Positions 35,584 to 44,222 of a stretch of 64,000 nt of DNA are shown here, piece by piece. The position numbers and the translations under genes are program-made. The notes beneath the pieces were generated by a model that saw nothing but the letters and a program-made list of their open reading frames with translations, was not told where the DNA came from and searched no databases. Location of the stretch: positions 260,623 to 324,622 of the forward strand of contig NZ_JAVQLW010000005.1 of the NCBI RefSeq assembly GCF_031822435.1, read 5' to 3'. Origin of the DNA: Paracoccus sp. MBLB3053. GTDB lineage: Bacteria; Pseudomonadota; Alphaproteobacteria; Rhodobacterales; Rhodobacteraceae. Within the stretch, counting starts at the first letter, position 1, and each line of letters begins with the position of its first letter.

Positions 35584-36097
35584 CAAGGCGTGGCTCGGCC
35601 GGGACTTCGACCTGATCGTCGCGTTCCCAGCCTTCGTTCTCGAGCTTGACGGACTGGATGGCAAAGGACGAGCTGCCGGCATCGGCATCCGGGAAGGCGC
35701 GCCATTCCGAGACCCAGCAGCGATAGATCTTGTAGACCAGCACGATCTGGCCGGCCTCGTTCATGATTTCGAGCTGGAGATCCTTGCGGAAATCGGCCAG
35801 CGAGACCTCGCCGCCCAGGCCCGCGCCATAGGTCCAGACCTTGTTGGCCCATTCCTCCCATTGGGTATTGTTGGTCACCCCGCGTTCCAGGGTGATCGCC
35901 TCGTATTTCGCCTGGCCGGGGGATTTGCGCATCAGCGAGGGATCGCCGCCCTCGCGATATTCCATCACCTCGACGCTGCGGCTGAGCGCCGAGACCTTGT
36001 TCACGGCGAACATGTAGTCGCCGCCGATCTCCTTGATGCGGAACTTGTAGCCGGCATAAGGCATAACGCGCTGACCGGCCGTGTTCAGCTGGGTCAT
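35567..36097 (-). CDS. Inner-tube protein (T4 gp19/Hcp-like)
   Basis: The 176-residue protein is the only tube gene in the cluster. It has PYAGYKFRIKEIGGDYMFAVNKVSAL at its N-terminus (shared with phage tail tube proteins of the gp19 family), then EYREGGDP, ITLERGVTNN and DLQLEIMNEAGQIVLVYKIYRCW, the standard barrel strands. Hexamers stack to form the rigid tube that the sheath drives into the target. The ATG at 36097 has AGGAAATG-type upstream sequence and lies 13 bases after the sheath stop. Confidence 0.94.
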   Translation of the reverse strand: MTQLNTAGQRVMPYAGYKFRIKEIGGDYMFAVNKVSALSRSVEVMEYREGGDPSLMRKSPGQAKYEAITLERGVTNNTQWEEWANKVWTYGAGLGGEVSLADFRKDLQLEIMNEAGQIVLVYKIYRCWVSEWRAFPDADAGSSSFAIQSVKLENEGWERDDQVEVPAEPRLGAAAR

Positions 36098-36110
36098 GTC
36101 ATTTCCTCCC

Positions 36111-38072
36111 TCATGCGGCCTGCGCCGCCTGCAGCTGCAACTGCAGGCTGACAATGACGAATTCGGCCGGTTGCAGCGGCGCGAAGCCCACGAAGACGTT
36201 GACGATGCCGGCATTGATGTCGGCCTGGGTGGTGGTGTCGGGCCCGCAGCGCACGATGAAGGCATCCGAGGGCGAATTGCCCTGGAAGGCCCCCTGGCGG
36301 AACAATTGCTGCATGAAGGACGTCACCGCGGCCCGGATCTCGGTCCAGAGCGGGCTGGCATTGGGCTGAAACACCGCCCATTGCAGCCCGTCGAACAGTG
36401 AGCTTTCGACGAACAGCGCCATGCGCCGCACCGGGACATACTTGGAATCCTGGATCGCCAGTCGATCCGCGCCATTCAGCGTCCTCGCGCCCCAGACCAC
36501 GTTGCCCGGAATGCTGAAGTTTCGCAGCGCGTTCAGGCCCAGCGGATTGATGATCCCGTTCTCTGCATCGGTCATCACATGGTCGAGCGCGGGCGCGTTC
36601 CTGAGCGAGGCGGTCGTTCCCGCCGGCGCCTTCCAGACCCCCACCGCGCCATCCGTGCGCGCCCATATGCCCGCCACCGATCCCGATGGCGCCACCGTGA
36701 TCAGGCGATTGTCGTCATCGGGATTGGGGACGCGAACCCGGGGATAGTACGAGACACTGTTACCCGAGCGGAGCCCGGCATTGGCTATCTCCTCCAGCCA
36801 GTTTTCGGCCTCGGGGATGGTATCGATCGCAGCAGGCGGATCGATGAAAAGCATCGCGCGCTTCTCGATGCAATAGGTCAAGGCCGCCGCCATCACCGAG
36901 GAAAGATCGGCCGTATCGCCAAGATCGGATGCTTCGGGGATCAGCAGCATGTTGAAATCGCCGGCGTCGTCGAGCGCATAGAAGCCGGTGCGCGCGCCGC
37001 GATCTCCGCGCAGTTCCGCCGCGTCCGCTGGGTCCCCGTCATCCCCCGCAGTGACTGCGCCAACAAACCCGGCAGGCAGGGTCGCCCCCGAAGAATATTG
37101 CTCGACATTCGCGCTTGCCGAGGCAGCATCGAGATTGAGTGTCGCGACCAGCGTATCGGGGCCTACATCGGCAATCGCAATCACGGTGCTGGCGTTCCAG
37201 TCGGGCGAACTTCTGCCGCCTGCGATGCGGATCCTGTCACCTTCCGCCGTCACGGTTGCCTGCGCGAATAGCCGATCCGCAGGATAGGCATTGCGGATTG
37301 CGCCCTGCAGTGCCGAGGCCGCAGCGGCCACGGTTGCCGGCGGTGCAGCGAATGTCGCGGTCACGGGTTGGGCGCCCGTTCCCAGATCCAGCGTGAGATC
37401 GTAATCCCCAGCCGCGACGGCCGCCAGGTTTGCCGGAGTGATCGCATCGGAATAGTATCCCGTCGCGGCTGGCAGTTCCTCGGGCCAGCCGCCATCGCGG
37501 GACAGCTGCACCAGGGACGATCCGTCATTGACCACCGCCAGCGCGTTCTGCGGTCCCGCCGTGATCGTCAGATTGCGAAATATCTCGGTTCGAACCGCCT
37601 GTTCGATGCCGTCATTCACCCTGATTTCCGAGACGGAAAGATTGAACTGGGTCGCCGGATCGGCGGTCCTGTAGTCGACGTCCAGTCGAAGATTGTTGCC
37701 ATGTTCACCCGGATCATCGCGCGAGACACCGGCGACCTGGATGCCCGCCGTGGCACGCAGCACCGCGTTGCCATCGACGCTTTGGATCGTCACCGAAGCG
37801 GCTTCGGCATTCGGACTGACTCGAACCGCCCATGACTGGCCGCCGCCATTGATGAAGAATTGCGAGACGGCGAAGCTTGTCGGCCAATCTGCCGAGACGC
37901 CGCCGAAGATGTTGCTGAAGTCGCCCTGCGTGAACATCCGCATCGGAGTGTTCAGCGGCCCTCGGGCAAAGCCGCCCACGAAGGCCGCAATCGAGGTGGG
38001 CGCTCCGGCGATCGACCGTGCTCCACTTGCGATTTCGCGGATGATGACGCCGGGGGTAGTTGGAATGCTCAA
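36111..38072 (-). CDS. Contractile tail sheath protein
   Basis: The 653-residue single sheath protein of the system. The N-terminus (SIPTTPGVIIREIASGARSI, AFVGGFARGPLNTP, DFSNIFGG, FFINGGGQSWAVRV) is the classical sheath start with the linker that joins neighbouring subunits. The C-terminal part (AIQDSKYVPVRRMALFVESSLFDGLQWAVFQPN read in parts, then FMQQLF and INAGIVNVFVGFAPLQPAEFVIV) is the conserved core. Residues about 205-320 form an insertion absent from small eCIS sheaths. I choose the TTG at 38072 because GGGAGG lies five bases before it and it gives the canonical MSIPTTPGV start; a GTG at 38078 would abut the ribosome-binding site. First gene of the operon. Confidence 0.94.
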   Translation of the reverse strand: MSIPTTPGVIIREIASGARSIAGAPTSIAAFVGGFARGPLNTPMRMFTQGDFSNIFGGVSADWPTSFAVSQFFINGGGQSWAVRVSPNAEAASVTIQSVDGNAVLRATAGIQVAGVSRDDPGEHGNNLRLDVDYRTADPATQFNLSVSEIRVNDGIEQAVRTEIFRNLTITAGPQNALAVVNDGSSLVQLSRDGGWPEELPAATGYYSDAITPANLAAVAAGDYDLTLDLGTGAQPVTATFAAPPATVAAAASALQGAIRNAYPADRLFAQATVTAEGDRIRIAGGRSSPDWNASTVIAIADVGPDTLVATLNLDAASASANVEQYSSGATLPAGFVGAVTAGDDGDPADAAELRGDRGARTGFYALDDAGDFNMLLIPEASDLGDTADLSSVMAAALTYCIEKRAMLFIDPPAAIDTIPEAENWLEEIANAGLRSGNSVSYYPRVRVPNPDDDNRLITVAPSGSVAGIWARTDGAVGVWKAPAGTTASLRNAPALDHVMTDAENGIINPLGLNALRNFSIPGNVVWGARTLNGADRLAIQDSKYVPVRRMALFVESSLFDGLQWAVFQPNASPLWTEIRAAVTSFMQQLFRQGAFQGNSPSDAFIVRCGPDTTTQADINAGIVNVFVGFAPLQPAEFVIVSLQLQLQAAQAA

Positions 38073-38226
38073 GGCCACCTCCCATTCGCTCGGGCGGGGC
38101 AACCGCCCAATAATCAATGACCGCCGAAGAAGCTTCGGTCGGTTGGAAAAATGCGCTTCTGGAGCCTGCGATGTCAGTGCTTGCTGAATGCCCGTCGAGA
38201 AGATGTCGCTACCGGGCTACGATCAT

Positions 38227-38255
38227 CATATAGCACAAATCATGGCTATCATCAA
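38227..38255 (-). promoter_or_regulatory. Candidate sigma70-type promoter of the injection-system operon
   Basis: On the minus strand TTGATG (38255-38250) and TATATG (38232-38227) are separated by 17 bases, in an AT-rich stretch. Transcription would start near 38220, giving a leader of about 150 bases before the TTG start of the sheath gene. Confidence 0.55.
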
Positions 38256-38504
38256 TCTGGCTTTGTCTGAAGAAAAGGCACGATGCGAACCAAACCCGCC
38301 TTGCAAAATCAATGAAAAACAGAAATTTGAGCCGATCCCGCGACATGCGTGGCGATCCTTGGATGCGCAGATCGCCGATCCATAAGATCCGGACAAATCG
38401 GATCGAAGGGGCTTAGACCCCCGTGCTTCCCGGCACGCCCTGAACCCGAAGCTCTTTGAAATGCCGCGGCCTGCATTTCAGCCCTTGCGCGCATCGCCCA
38501 TTTG

Positions 38505-38520
38505 CCTGACTAAAGTCAGG
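38505..38520. promoter_or_regulatory. Palindromic operator before the MarR-GNAT gene
   Basis: CCTGACTAAAGTCAGG is a perfect 16-bp palindrome with 7-base arms ending 17 bases before the ATG. Its size and position fit a MarR-family operator for autoregulation. It lies about 250 bases from the injection-system promoter, too far for simple direct repression of it. Confidence 0.7.
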
Positions 38521-38537
38521 AAACATCCATCAGGTGC

Positions 38538-39434
38538 ATGATGATTGCTGACCCCATTTCCCGCATCCGCCGGTTTCACCGGGCCGTCACCTCCGAGGTC
38601 GGGCTGCTCGACAACTCGTTTCTTGGGCGTGGTCGACCGCTTGGGCCGGCCAGGGTCCTGAACGCCGTCGGCGGGGGAATGGCCGAGGTTGCCGAGATTC
38701 GCGCCTATCTTGGGCTCGATTCAGGGCTGATGAGCCGGCTCCTGCGAGGGCTGGAGGCCGAGGGGTTGATCGAATTGGAAACCGATCAGGGCGACAACCG
38801 TCGACGGCGGGTCAGACTGACCCCGGCAGGCCAGCAGGAACATGACGCCTACGAGGCGCTTTCGGATGCACAGGCCGCCCAAATCCTGGGAAAACATAAC
38901 TCTCGGGAACGGCTTCTGGCAGCAATGGATATCGTGGCCACAACCCTGGGCCGGGATCGGATCGTGGTGCAAGAGGTAGACCCCGCCGCTCCGGATGCGC
39001 AGCTTTGCCTGACGGCCTATTACGCCGAGCTGTCCCAGCGCTTGCACCAGGGCTTCGAAGTCAGCCTGTCATGTGATCCCGAAGCGCGGGACATGATGCG
39101 CCCGCGCGGCAGCTTCCTGCTTGCCGTTTCAGACGGCTTGCCGGTGGGATGTGCCGGGCTCAAGGGAACAGAGAAGGGGTATGCCGAGGTCAAGCGGGTC
39201 TGGGTTGCCCCTTCTGCCCGTGGTCTTGGCGTGTCGCGGGTCATGATGAAAAGGCTCGAAGAAGCGGCCGTTTCCCTTGGGATCGGGGTGCTGCGTCTGG
39301 ACACGAACAGCGCGCTGCCCGAGGCGGTGGCGCTTTACCGCAATTCTGGATGGACCGAGATCGCGCGTTTCAACGACGATCCCTATCCCGACCTGTTCTT
39401 CGAAAAGCAGCTGAGCATCAGACCAGGGAAATGA
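38538..39434 (+). CDS. Bifunctional MarR-type regulator/GNAT acetyltransferase
   Basis: The 298-residue protein fuses an N-terminal MarR winged helix (about 1-145; IRAYLGLDSGLMSRLLRGLEAEGLIEL and the wing QGDNRRRRVRLTPAG, read separately) to a C-terminal GNAT acetyltransferase (about 150-298) with the acetyl-CoA loop VAPSARGLGVSRVMMKRLEE and the final strand ALYRNSGWTEI. It is a known family architecture: the regulator may sense or acetylate its own ligand. ATG codons in tandem at 38538 and 38541 are equivalent choices. The upstream palindrome is its likely operator, and it ends 20 bases before the convergent chrA. Confidence 0.92.
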   Translation: MMIADPISRIRRFHRAVTSEVGLLDNSFLGRGRPLGPARVLNAVGGGMAEVAEIRAYLGLDSGLMSRLLRGLEAEGLIELETDQGDNRRRRVRLTPAGQQEHDAYEALSDAQAAQILGKHNSRERLLAAMDIVATTLGRDRIVVQEVDPAAPDAQLCLTAYYAELSQRLHQGFEVSLSCDPEARDMMRPRGSFLLAVSDGLPVGCAGLKGTEKGYAEVKRVWVAPSARGLGVSRVMMKRLEEAAVSLGIGVLRLDTNSALPEAVALYRNSGWTEIARFNDDPYPDLFFEKQLSIRPGK

Positions 39435-39454
39435 TCAGCCCCCGATGCCTCGGT

Positions 39455-40873
39455 TCAAGCGGTGGCGGGGGAGATCACGCCCAGCAGATACAGGATGACG
39501 CCCAGCAGCGCAGATCCGGCAAGGACATGCGCCATGCCCAGCCTCAGGCGAAAAACGGCAATCAGTGCAAGGGCCGCCAACACGGCAGAGGCCCAGTCGA
39601 TCGAGCCTGGCACCGGCAGTTCGATTGCCAGCGGGCCAGCTTCGAAAAGCCGCACGTCTTGCCAGATCACATGCAGCGCGAACCAGATCGCAAGATTCAG
39701 GATGACACCGACAACGGCCGCCGTCACCGCCGTCAGCGCCGATGACAGCGCCCTGTTCGTCCTGAGCCGCTCCATGTAGGGTGCGCCCAGGAAGATCCAG
39801 GCGAAGCAGGGGGCAAAGGTGACCCAGGTGGCCAGCAACCCGCCCAAGGCACCTGCAAGCGCCGCACTGTCCCAGCCCGCCTGCCGGAAGGCACCCAGAT
39901 AACCCACGAACTGCAGCACCATGATAAGCGGCCCGGGCGTCGTCTCGGCCATTCCCAGTCCGTCCAGCATCTCGCCGGGCGCGAGCCAGCCATAGGTTCC
40001 CACGGCTTCCTGCGCGACATAGGCCAGCACCGCGTAGGCCCCGCCAAACGTCACCACCGCCATCTTCGAGAAGAAGACCGCGATATCGGCGAAGACATTT
40101 CCCTGCCCGCCAAGCAGCACGAGCATTGCGACCGGCAGCAGCCACAAAACCAGCGCAATCGCACCCGCGACCAGCGCCGATCGGCGCGCCGCGCGAGGAA
40201 GCGCGGCCATCTCTTCCCCAAGCAAGGTCGTTCTGTCCGCGACATGCCCCGAGCCGGATGCAGCATGGCCGCCCGCCGGCTGAAATGCCCTCAAGCCAGC
40301 CCGCGCGCCCAGAAAGCCGATAAGCCCGGCACCCAACACGATCAGCGGAAAAGGAGCATCGAAGGCAAAGATCGCGACGAAGGAGAGGGCGGCGATCATG
40401 CGCATCGCATCATTCTTCAGGGCCCTGCGACCGACGCGCACCACGGCCTGCAGGACGATCGCCAGAACCGCCGCCTTGAGCCCGAAGAACAGCGCCGAGA
40501 CATATCCCACGTCTCCGTAGGCCACATAGATCCAGCTCAGCGCCATGATCGTGACGACTCCGGGCAGAATGAACAGCAGCCCCGCGACGAGCCCGCCCCA
40601 TGTCCGATGCATCAGCCAGCCGATATAGGTCGCAAGCTGCTGCGCCTCGGGGCCGGGAAGCAACATGCAGAAATTCAGCGCGTGCAGGAAACGATCATCG
40701 CCGATCCAGCGCTTTTCCTCGACGATGATGCGATGCATCACCGCGATCTGCCCGGCCGGCCCCCCGAATGACAAAAGCGCGATGCGCGCCCAAACCCGCA
40801 CCGCTTCGGCCAGCGTCGGATATTCCCTGTCTGGAGTTTCCCCTTCCCGCACCGTGGATGAGCCATTCGTCAT
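39455..40873 (-). CDS. chrA: Chromate transporter, ChrA family (two CHR domains)
   Basis: Inner-membrane exporter of chromate, driven by the proton-motive force. The 472 residues carry two homologous CHR halves: the first with SFGGPAGQIAVMHR and NFCMLLPGPEAQQLATYIGW (PGPE signature), and the second starting about residue 285 with FGGAYAVLAYVAQEAV and GLGMAETTPGPLIMVLQFVGY. About ten hydrophobic helices are visible, and a short charged segment links the halves. This long form is the classical ChrA rather than the paired short form. No chrB regulator is nearby, so regulation and real substrate are open. Confidence 0.93.
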   Translation of the reverse strand: MTNGSSTVREGETPDREYPTLAEAVRVWARIALLSFGGPAGQIAVMHRIIVEEKRWIGDDRFLHALNFCMLLPGPEAQQLATYIGWLMHRTWGGLVAGLLFILPGVVTIMALSWIYVAYGDVGYVSALFFGLKAAVLAIVLQAVVRVGRRALKNDAMRMIAALSFVAIFAFDAPFPLIVLGAGLIGFLGARAGLRAFQPAGGHAASGSGHVADRTTLLGEEMAALPRAARRSALVAGAIALVLWLLPVAMLVLLGGQGNVFADIAVFFSKMAVVTFGGAYAVLAYVAQEAVGTYGWLAPGEMLDGLGMAETTPGPLIMVLQFVGYLGAFRQAGWDSAALAGALGGLLATWVTFAPCFAWIFLGAPYMERLRTNRALSSALTAVTAAVVGVILNLAIWFALHVIWQDVRLFEAGPLAIELPVPGSIDWASAVLAALALIAVFRLRLGMAHVLAGSALLGVILYLLGVISPATA

Positions 40874-41032
40874 GTTGCGCCTCGGAGCAGGTCTATTTGC
40901 CGCTCATGCTTAACCCGAGCCCCGGCAGCGACCTAGCGGATTTCACATGCGTGCCAATCCTTTCCCGCCCGGCGTGATCGTTGCATCCGGCTACGACAAC
41001 GCGCGGCACCGTCCGCAACTCAAGAAAAGATC

Positions 41033-41944
41033 TCAAGTTGTTGAGTCAAAACACTTGTCCAATTGCGCAGAGGCCGTTTCGGCGATCAGATCCGCCAGTT
41101 CTTGCATCAGCGCCGTCTGGCTTGTCGATTTGCGCCAGAACAGCCCGATCCGGCGCCGAAACTGGGTCGAAGCAAAGCGCAACGCCACAAGGTCATCGGC
41201 CGGCCGGCAGGCCATTTCCGGAAGCAATGTGACACCCACTCCGGCAACCACCATCTGGCGCAATGTCTCAAGGCTCGTTGCACGGAAATCGTCATATTCG
41301 AGCGCACCGATATCCCGGCACAGGGCCAGCGCCTGATCGCGCAGGCAATGCCCCTTGTCGAGAAGCATCAGCTTCTCGCCAGCAAGCTCGGTCGGGTTGA
41401 TCGCGCCCTTGTGACCGGCCAACGGGTGGGTGCGGGGCACCGCAAGGCGGAATGGTTCTTCGAAAAGTTGCCGACCTGCCAGCTGACTGTCGGTCACCGG
41501 AAGAGCAAGCAGAGCCGCGTCCAGCTTTCCTTCGACCAGCTTGCGCAGAAGAACCTCGCTTTTCTCCTCGGTCAGCATCGGTTCGACGCCGGGAAAGCGT
41601 CTCAGAAACTGCGGCACGACATGAGGCAGGAGATAGGGCCCGAGCGTGGGAAATACGCCCAGATGCAGGCTGGGCGTGAGACGGTTTCTCAGATTATCGG
41701 CCTCGACCCGCATCTGGGCGACCTCGTCGAGCACCCGTCGGGCACGTGCAAGGATGACGCCGCCCGCTGGGGTCAGCGACACGTTGCGGGGCGATCGTTC
41801 GAACAGGACAAGGCCCAGATCGTCCTCGAACTTGCGGATCTGCGCCGACAGCGTCGGCTGGCTCACGCCGCAGACTGCTGCGGCGCGATGAAAATTCTGC
41901 TGTTCCGCCAGTGCGACCAGATATTCCAGATCCCGCAGTTTCAT
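41033..41944 (-). CDS. oxyR: Hydrogen-peroxide-sensing LysR-type regulator OxyR
   Basis: The 303-residue LysR-type activator starts MKLRDLEYLVALAEQQNFHRAA with the helix-turn-helix at about 17-38 (VCGVSQPTLSAQIRKFED). Its sensory cysteines are visible: LDKGHCLRDQALALC, Cys200 and Cys209, at the spacing of Cys199/Cys208 in E. coli. Peroxide links them and turns the protein into an activator. It is the third gene of ahpC-ahpF-oxyR, 10 bases after ahpF, so it is induced together with its targets. Start at 41944 is supported by the family N-terminus. The likely binding site lies upstream of ahpC. Confidence 0.94.
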   Translation of the reverse strand: MKLRDLEYLVALAEQQNFHRAAAVCGVSQPTLSAQIRKFEDDLGLVLFERSPRNVSLTPAGGVILARARRVLDEVAQMRVEADNLRNRLTPSLHLGVFPTLGPYLLPHVVPQFLRRFPGVEPMLTEEKSEVLLRKLVEGKLDAALLALPVTDSQLAGRQLFEEPFRLAVPRTHPLAGHKGAINPTELAGEKLMLLDKGHCLRDQALALCRDIGALEYDDFRATSLETLRQMVVAGVGVTLLPEMACRPADDLVALRFASTQFRRRIGLFWRKSTSQTALMQELADLIAETASAQLDKCFDSTT

Positions 41945-41954
41945 GTCACGCGGC

Positions 41955-43520
41955 TCACGCGGCCTTTTCACCCACGGGCAGGCGGATCAGGTGGTCAAAG
42001 GCCGCCAGCGAGGCGCGGGCCCCTTCGCCCATGGCGATCACGATCTGCTTGTAGGGTGCGGTGGTGCAATCACCTGCCGCGAAAAGACCCGGCAACGAAG
42101 TTGCGCCATGACCGTCGGTCACGATCTCGCCGCGCGCCGACAGCGTCACCACTCCCTTCAGCCATTCGGTATTCGGCACCAGTCCGATCTGGACGAAGAT
42201 CCCTTCCAGCGCCAGTTCGACGATCTCGCCGGTCACCCGGTTTTCATATGCCAAGCCCGAGACACGGCTGCCATCGCCTTGCACTTCGGTCGTGCGCGCA
42301 TTGGTCAAAACCGTGACATTCGGCAGGCTGCGCAGCTTTCGTTGCAGCACGTCATCGGCGCGCAAGACCTTGTCGAACTCGATCAGCGTTACATGGGCGA
42401 CCAGACCGGCCAGGTCGATTGCCGCCTCGACACCAGAATTGCCGCCTCCGATCACGGCGATGCGCTTTCCCTTGAAAAGCGGGCCATCGCAATGCGGGCA
42501 GAAGGCCACGCCCTTGTTCAGATACCGATCCTCACCCGGCACGCCCATGCGCCGCCAGCGCGCGCCGGTCGAGAGGATCACGGAAGACGCCGTCAGCGCC
42601 GCGCCCGAGGCAAGCGTGACACGAAATCCGCCTGCGATCTCTTCCAGCTTGCTGGCCTGCTGACCGTTCATGATCTCGACATCATAATCGCGCACATGGG
42701 TTTCCAGCGCACGGGCCAGCTTGGGGCCCTCGGTATGGGGAACCGAGATCAGGTTCTCGATCGCCATGGTGTCGAGCACCTGCCCCCCGAAACGCTCGGC
42801 GACGACACCCGTGCGGATGCCCTTGCGCGCAGCATAGACCGCAGCGGCCGCCCCGGCCGGGCCGCCACCCACGACCAGCACGTCGAAAGGTGCCTGGGCG
42901 TTGATGGTCTCGGCCGCGCGCGCGGATGCGCCGGTGTCGATCTTGGCCAGGACTTCCTCGACGCCCATCCGCCCGGCCCCAAAGCTTTCGCCATTCAGGA
43001 AGATCATCGGCACGGACATGACCTGCCGCGCTTCGACTTCCGACGGGAACAACGCGCCGTCAATCGCCACATGTTCTATGCCCGGATTCAGCACGGCCAT
43101 CAGGTTCAGCGCCTGCACGACGTCGGGGCAGTTCTGGCAGGACAGCGAGAAATAGGTCTCGAAACGGAAGCTACCCTTCAGCGCGCGGATCTGGTCCAGC
43201 AACGCCTGTTCGACCTTCGGGGGATAGCCGCCGACCTGAAGCAAAGCCAGCACCAGCGAGGTGAACTCATGCCCCATCGGAAGGCCCGCGAAGGCCAGGC
43301 GTATATCATGTCCGGGAGAGGTCAGCGCAAAGGACGGGATGCGCTCGTCGCTCTGCCCGCGCGTGACCGAAATCTTGTCGGAAAGTTCTCGAATATCGTC
43401 AAGCAGTGCCAGCATGTCGCGCGATTTCGCACCGTCATCCGCATAGGCCGTGATTTCGACCGGGCGAACCAGCCGTTCCAGATAGGCCTTGAGCTGGGTC
43501 TTCATGTTCGCATCAAGCAT
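41955..43520 (-). CDS. ahpF: Alkyl hydroperoxide reductase subunit F
   Basis: The flavoprotein disulfide reductase passes electrons from NADH through FAD and two CxxC pairs to AhpC. The 521-residue protein has the N-terminal thioredoxin-like double domain with CQNC (128-131), the FAD-binding [17 protein letters not shown], the redox pair [10 protein letters not shown] (about 348) and the NADH-binding [16 protein letters not shown], then GLFAAGDCT near the C-terminus. The start at 43520 ([10 protein letters not shown]) has a second in-frame ATG at 43505, which would be nearer to the E. coli start. It lies 58 bases after ahpC, separated from it by a GC-rich hairpin. Confidence 0.96.
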   Translation of the reverse strand: MLDANMKTQLKAYLERLVRPVEITAYADDGAKSRDMLALLDDIRELSDKISVTRGQSDERIPSFALTSPGHDIRLAFAGLPMGHEFTSLVLALLQVGGYPPKVEQALLDQIRALKGSFRFETYFSLSCQNCPDVVQALNLMAVLNPGIEHVAIDGALFPSEVEARQVMSVPMIFLNGESFGAGRMGVEEVLAKIDTGASARAAETINAQAPFDVLVVGGGPAGAAAAVYAARKGIRTGVVAERFGGQVLDTMAIENLISVPHTEGPKLARALETHVRDYDVEIMNGQQASKLEEIAGGFRVTLASGAALTASSVILSTGARWRRMGVPGEDRYLNKGVAFCPHCDGPLFKGKRIAVIGGGNSGVEAAIDLAGLVAHVTLIEFDKVLRADDVLQRKLRSLPNVTVLTNARTTEVQGDGSRVSGLAYENRVTGEIVELALEGIFVQIGLVPNTEWLKGVVTLSARGEIVTDGHGATSLPGLFAAGDCTTAPYKQIVIAMGEGARASLAAFDHLIRLPVGEKAA

Positions 43521-43549
43521 GGCGCATCCTTTCCGAAAGAGGGAGTGGC

Positions 43550-43571
43550 GGGCCGGAGCAATCTCCGGCCC
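43550..43571 (-). terminator. Intercistronic hairpin between ahpC and ahpF
   Basis: GGGCCGGAG and CTCCGGCCC form a perfect 9-bp stem with a 4-base loop, just after the ahpC stop. There is no T-tract, so it is probably a partial terminator or an mRNA-end stabiliser that raises AhpC over AhpF. Confidence 0.65.
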
Positions 43572-43578
43572 ATCCGCA

Positions 43579-44142
43579 TCAGATCTTGCCGACGAGGTCG
43601 AGCGAAGGCGCCAGGGTTTCCTCGCCTTCCTGCCACTTTGCGGGGCAAACCTCACCTGGATGCGAGCGGACATACTGGGCCGCCTTGATCTTGCGCACGA
43701 GATCGCTCGCATCACGACCGATGCCCTCGGCGGTGATTTCCATGGCCTGGATCACGCCGTCGGGATCGACGATGAAAGTGGCGCGGTCGGCCAGCCCCTG
43801 ATCTTCGCGCATGGCGTCGAAATTGCGCGTGATGATGCCGACCGGATCGCCGATCATGGCATAGCCGATCTTGCCGATGGTCTCGGAGCTGTCATGCCAC
43901 GCCTTGTGCGTGAAATGCGTGTCGGTCGAGACCGAGAACACCTCGACGCCCAGCTTCTGCAACTCGGCATAATGGTCGGCCAGATCGCCCAGCTCGGTCG
44001 GGCAGACGAAGGTGAAATCTGCGGGGTAGAAGAAGAAGACGGACCACTTGCCGAGCGCATCCGCTTCGGTCACCTCGATGAACTTGCCCTGCTTGAAGGC
44101 CTGGGCCTTGAAGGGCCGAATTTTCGTGTTGATAAGCGCCAT
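43579..44142 (-). CDS. ahpC: Alkyl hydroperoxide reductase subunit C (2-Cys peroxiredoxin)
   Basis: The 187-residue peroxiredoxin removes hydrogen peroxide and organic peroxides in the cytosol, using AhpF as reductant. The peroxidatic cysteine is Cys47 in [16 protein letters not shown] and the resolving cysteine Cys166 in [10 protein letters not shown], both at family spacing. The N-terminus [16 protein letters not shown] is typical. First gene of the ahpC-ahpF-oxyR operon, preceded by an OxyR-type site at 44223-44237. Confidence 0.97.
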   Translation of the reverse strand: MALINTKIRPFKAQAFKQGKFIEVTEADALGKWSVFFFYPADFTFVCPTELGDLADHYAELQKLGVEVFSVSTDTHFTHKAWHDSSETIGKIGYAMIGDPVGIITRNFDAMREDQGLADRATFIVDPDGVIQAMEITAEGIGRDASDLVRKIKAAQYVRSHPGEVCPAKWQEGEETLAPSLDLVGKI

Positions 44143-44222
44143 GTCGCGTCCTTTCGTCAATCGGATGGCCTGTCGTAGGCAGCAGCCAGACAGGTGTAAA
44201 ATCGATTGAGTCGGAGAAGTTG

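Larger units (their letters stand above)
14030..38072 (-). other. Contractile injection system (eCIS-type) operon, 19 genes
   Basis: The genes from the sheath (38072) to the coiled-coil protein (14030) all lie on the minus strand with gaps of at most 27 bases and many ATGA/GTGA/TGATG overlaps, which indicates one polycistronic unit. Phage-tail homologues cover sheath, tube, cap, AAA+ ATPase, initiator, hub, spike, PAAR tip, gp25 and two wedge proteins. No capsid, portal, terminase, integrase, holin or lysin is present, so it is not a prophage. No TssJ/L/M membrane-complex genes are present, so it is not a T6SS. DUF4157 and DUF4255 are eCIS markers. Confidence 0.93.
38073..38537. other. Divergent regulatory region between the injection system and the MarR-GNAT gene
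   Basis: This 465-base gap holds no convincing gene. It contains the sheath leader with a CCGAAG/CTTCGG hairpin (38124-38138), a good minus-strand promoter (38227-38255), a locally AT-rich stretch (38220-38330), and the palindrome before the plus-strand regulator (38505-38520). No riboswitch was recognised. Confidence 0.55.

Noticed and set aside
14030..38072. A prophage or R-type pyocin-like tail remnant
   Set aside because: No lysis cassette, integrase, capsid or fibre genes; presence of AAA+ ATPase, DUF4255 cap and DUF4157 protein fits eCIS instead.
14030..38072. A type VI secretion system
   Set aside because: No TssB/TssC split sheath, no TssJ/L/M membrane complex and no ClpV-type ATPase; the ATPase here is the eCIS kind.
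41943..43688. A 581-codon plus-strand open frame opposite ahpF
   Set aside because: Antisense to a textbook AhpF with all redox motifs; histidine/arginine-rich and without domains.
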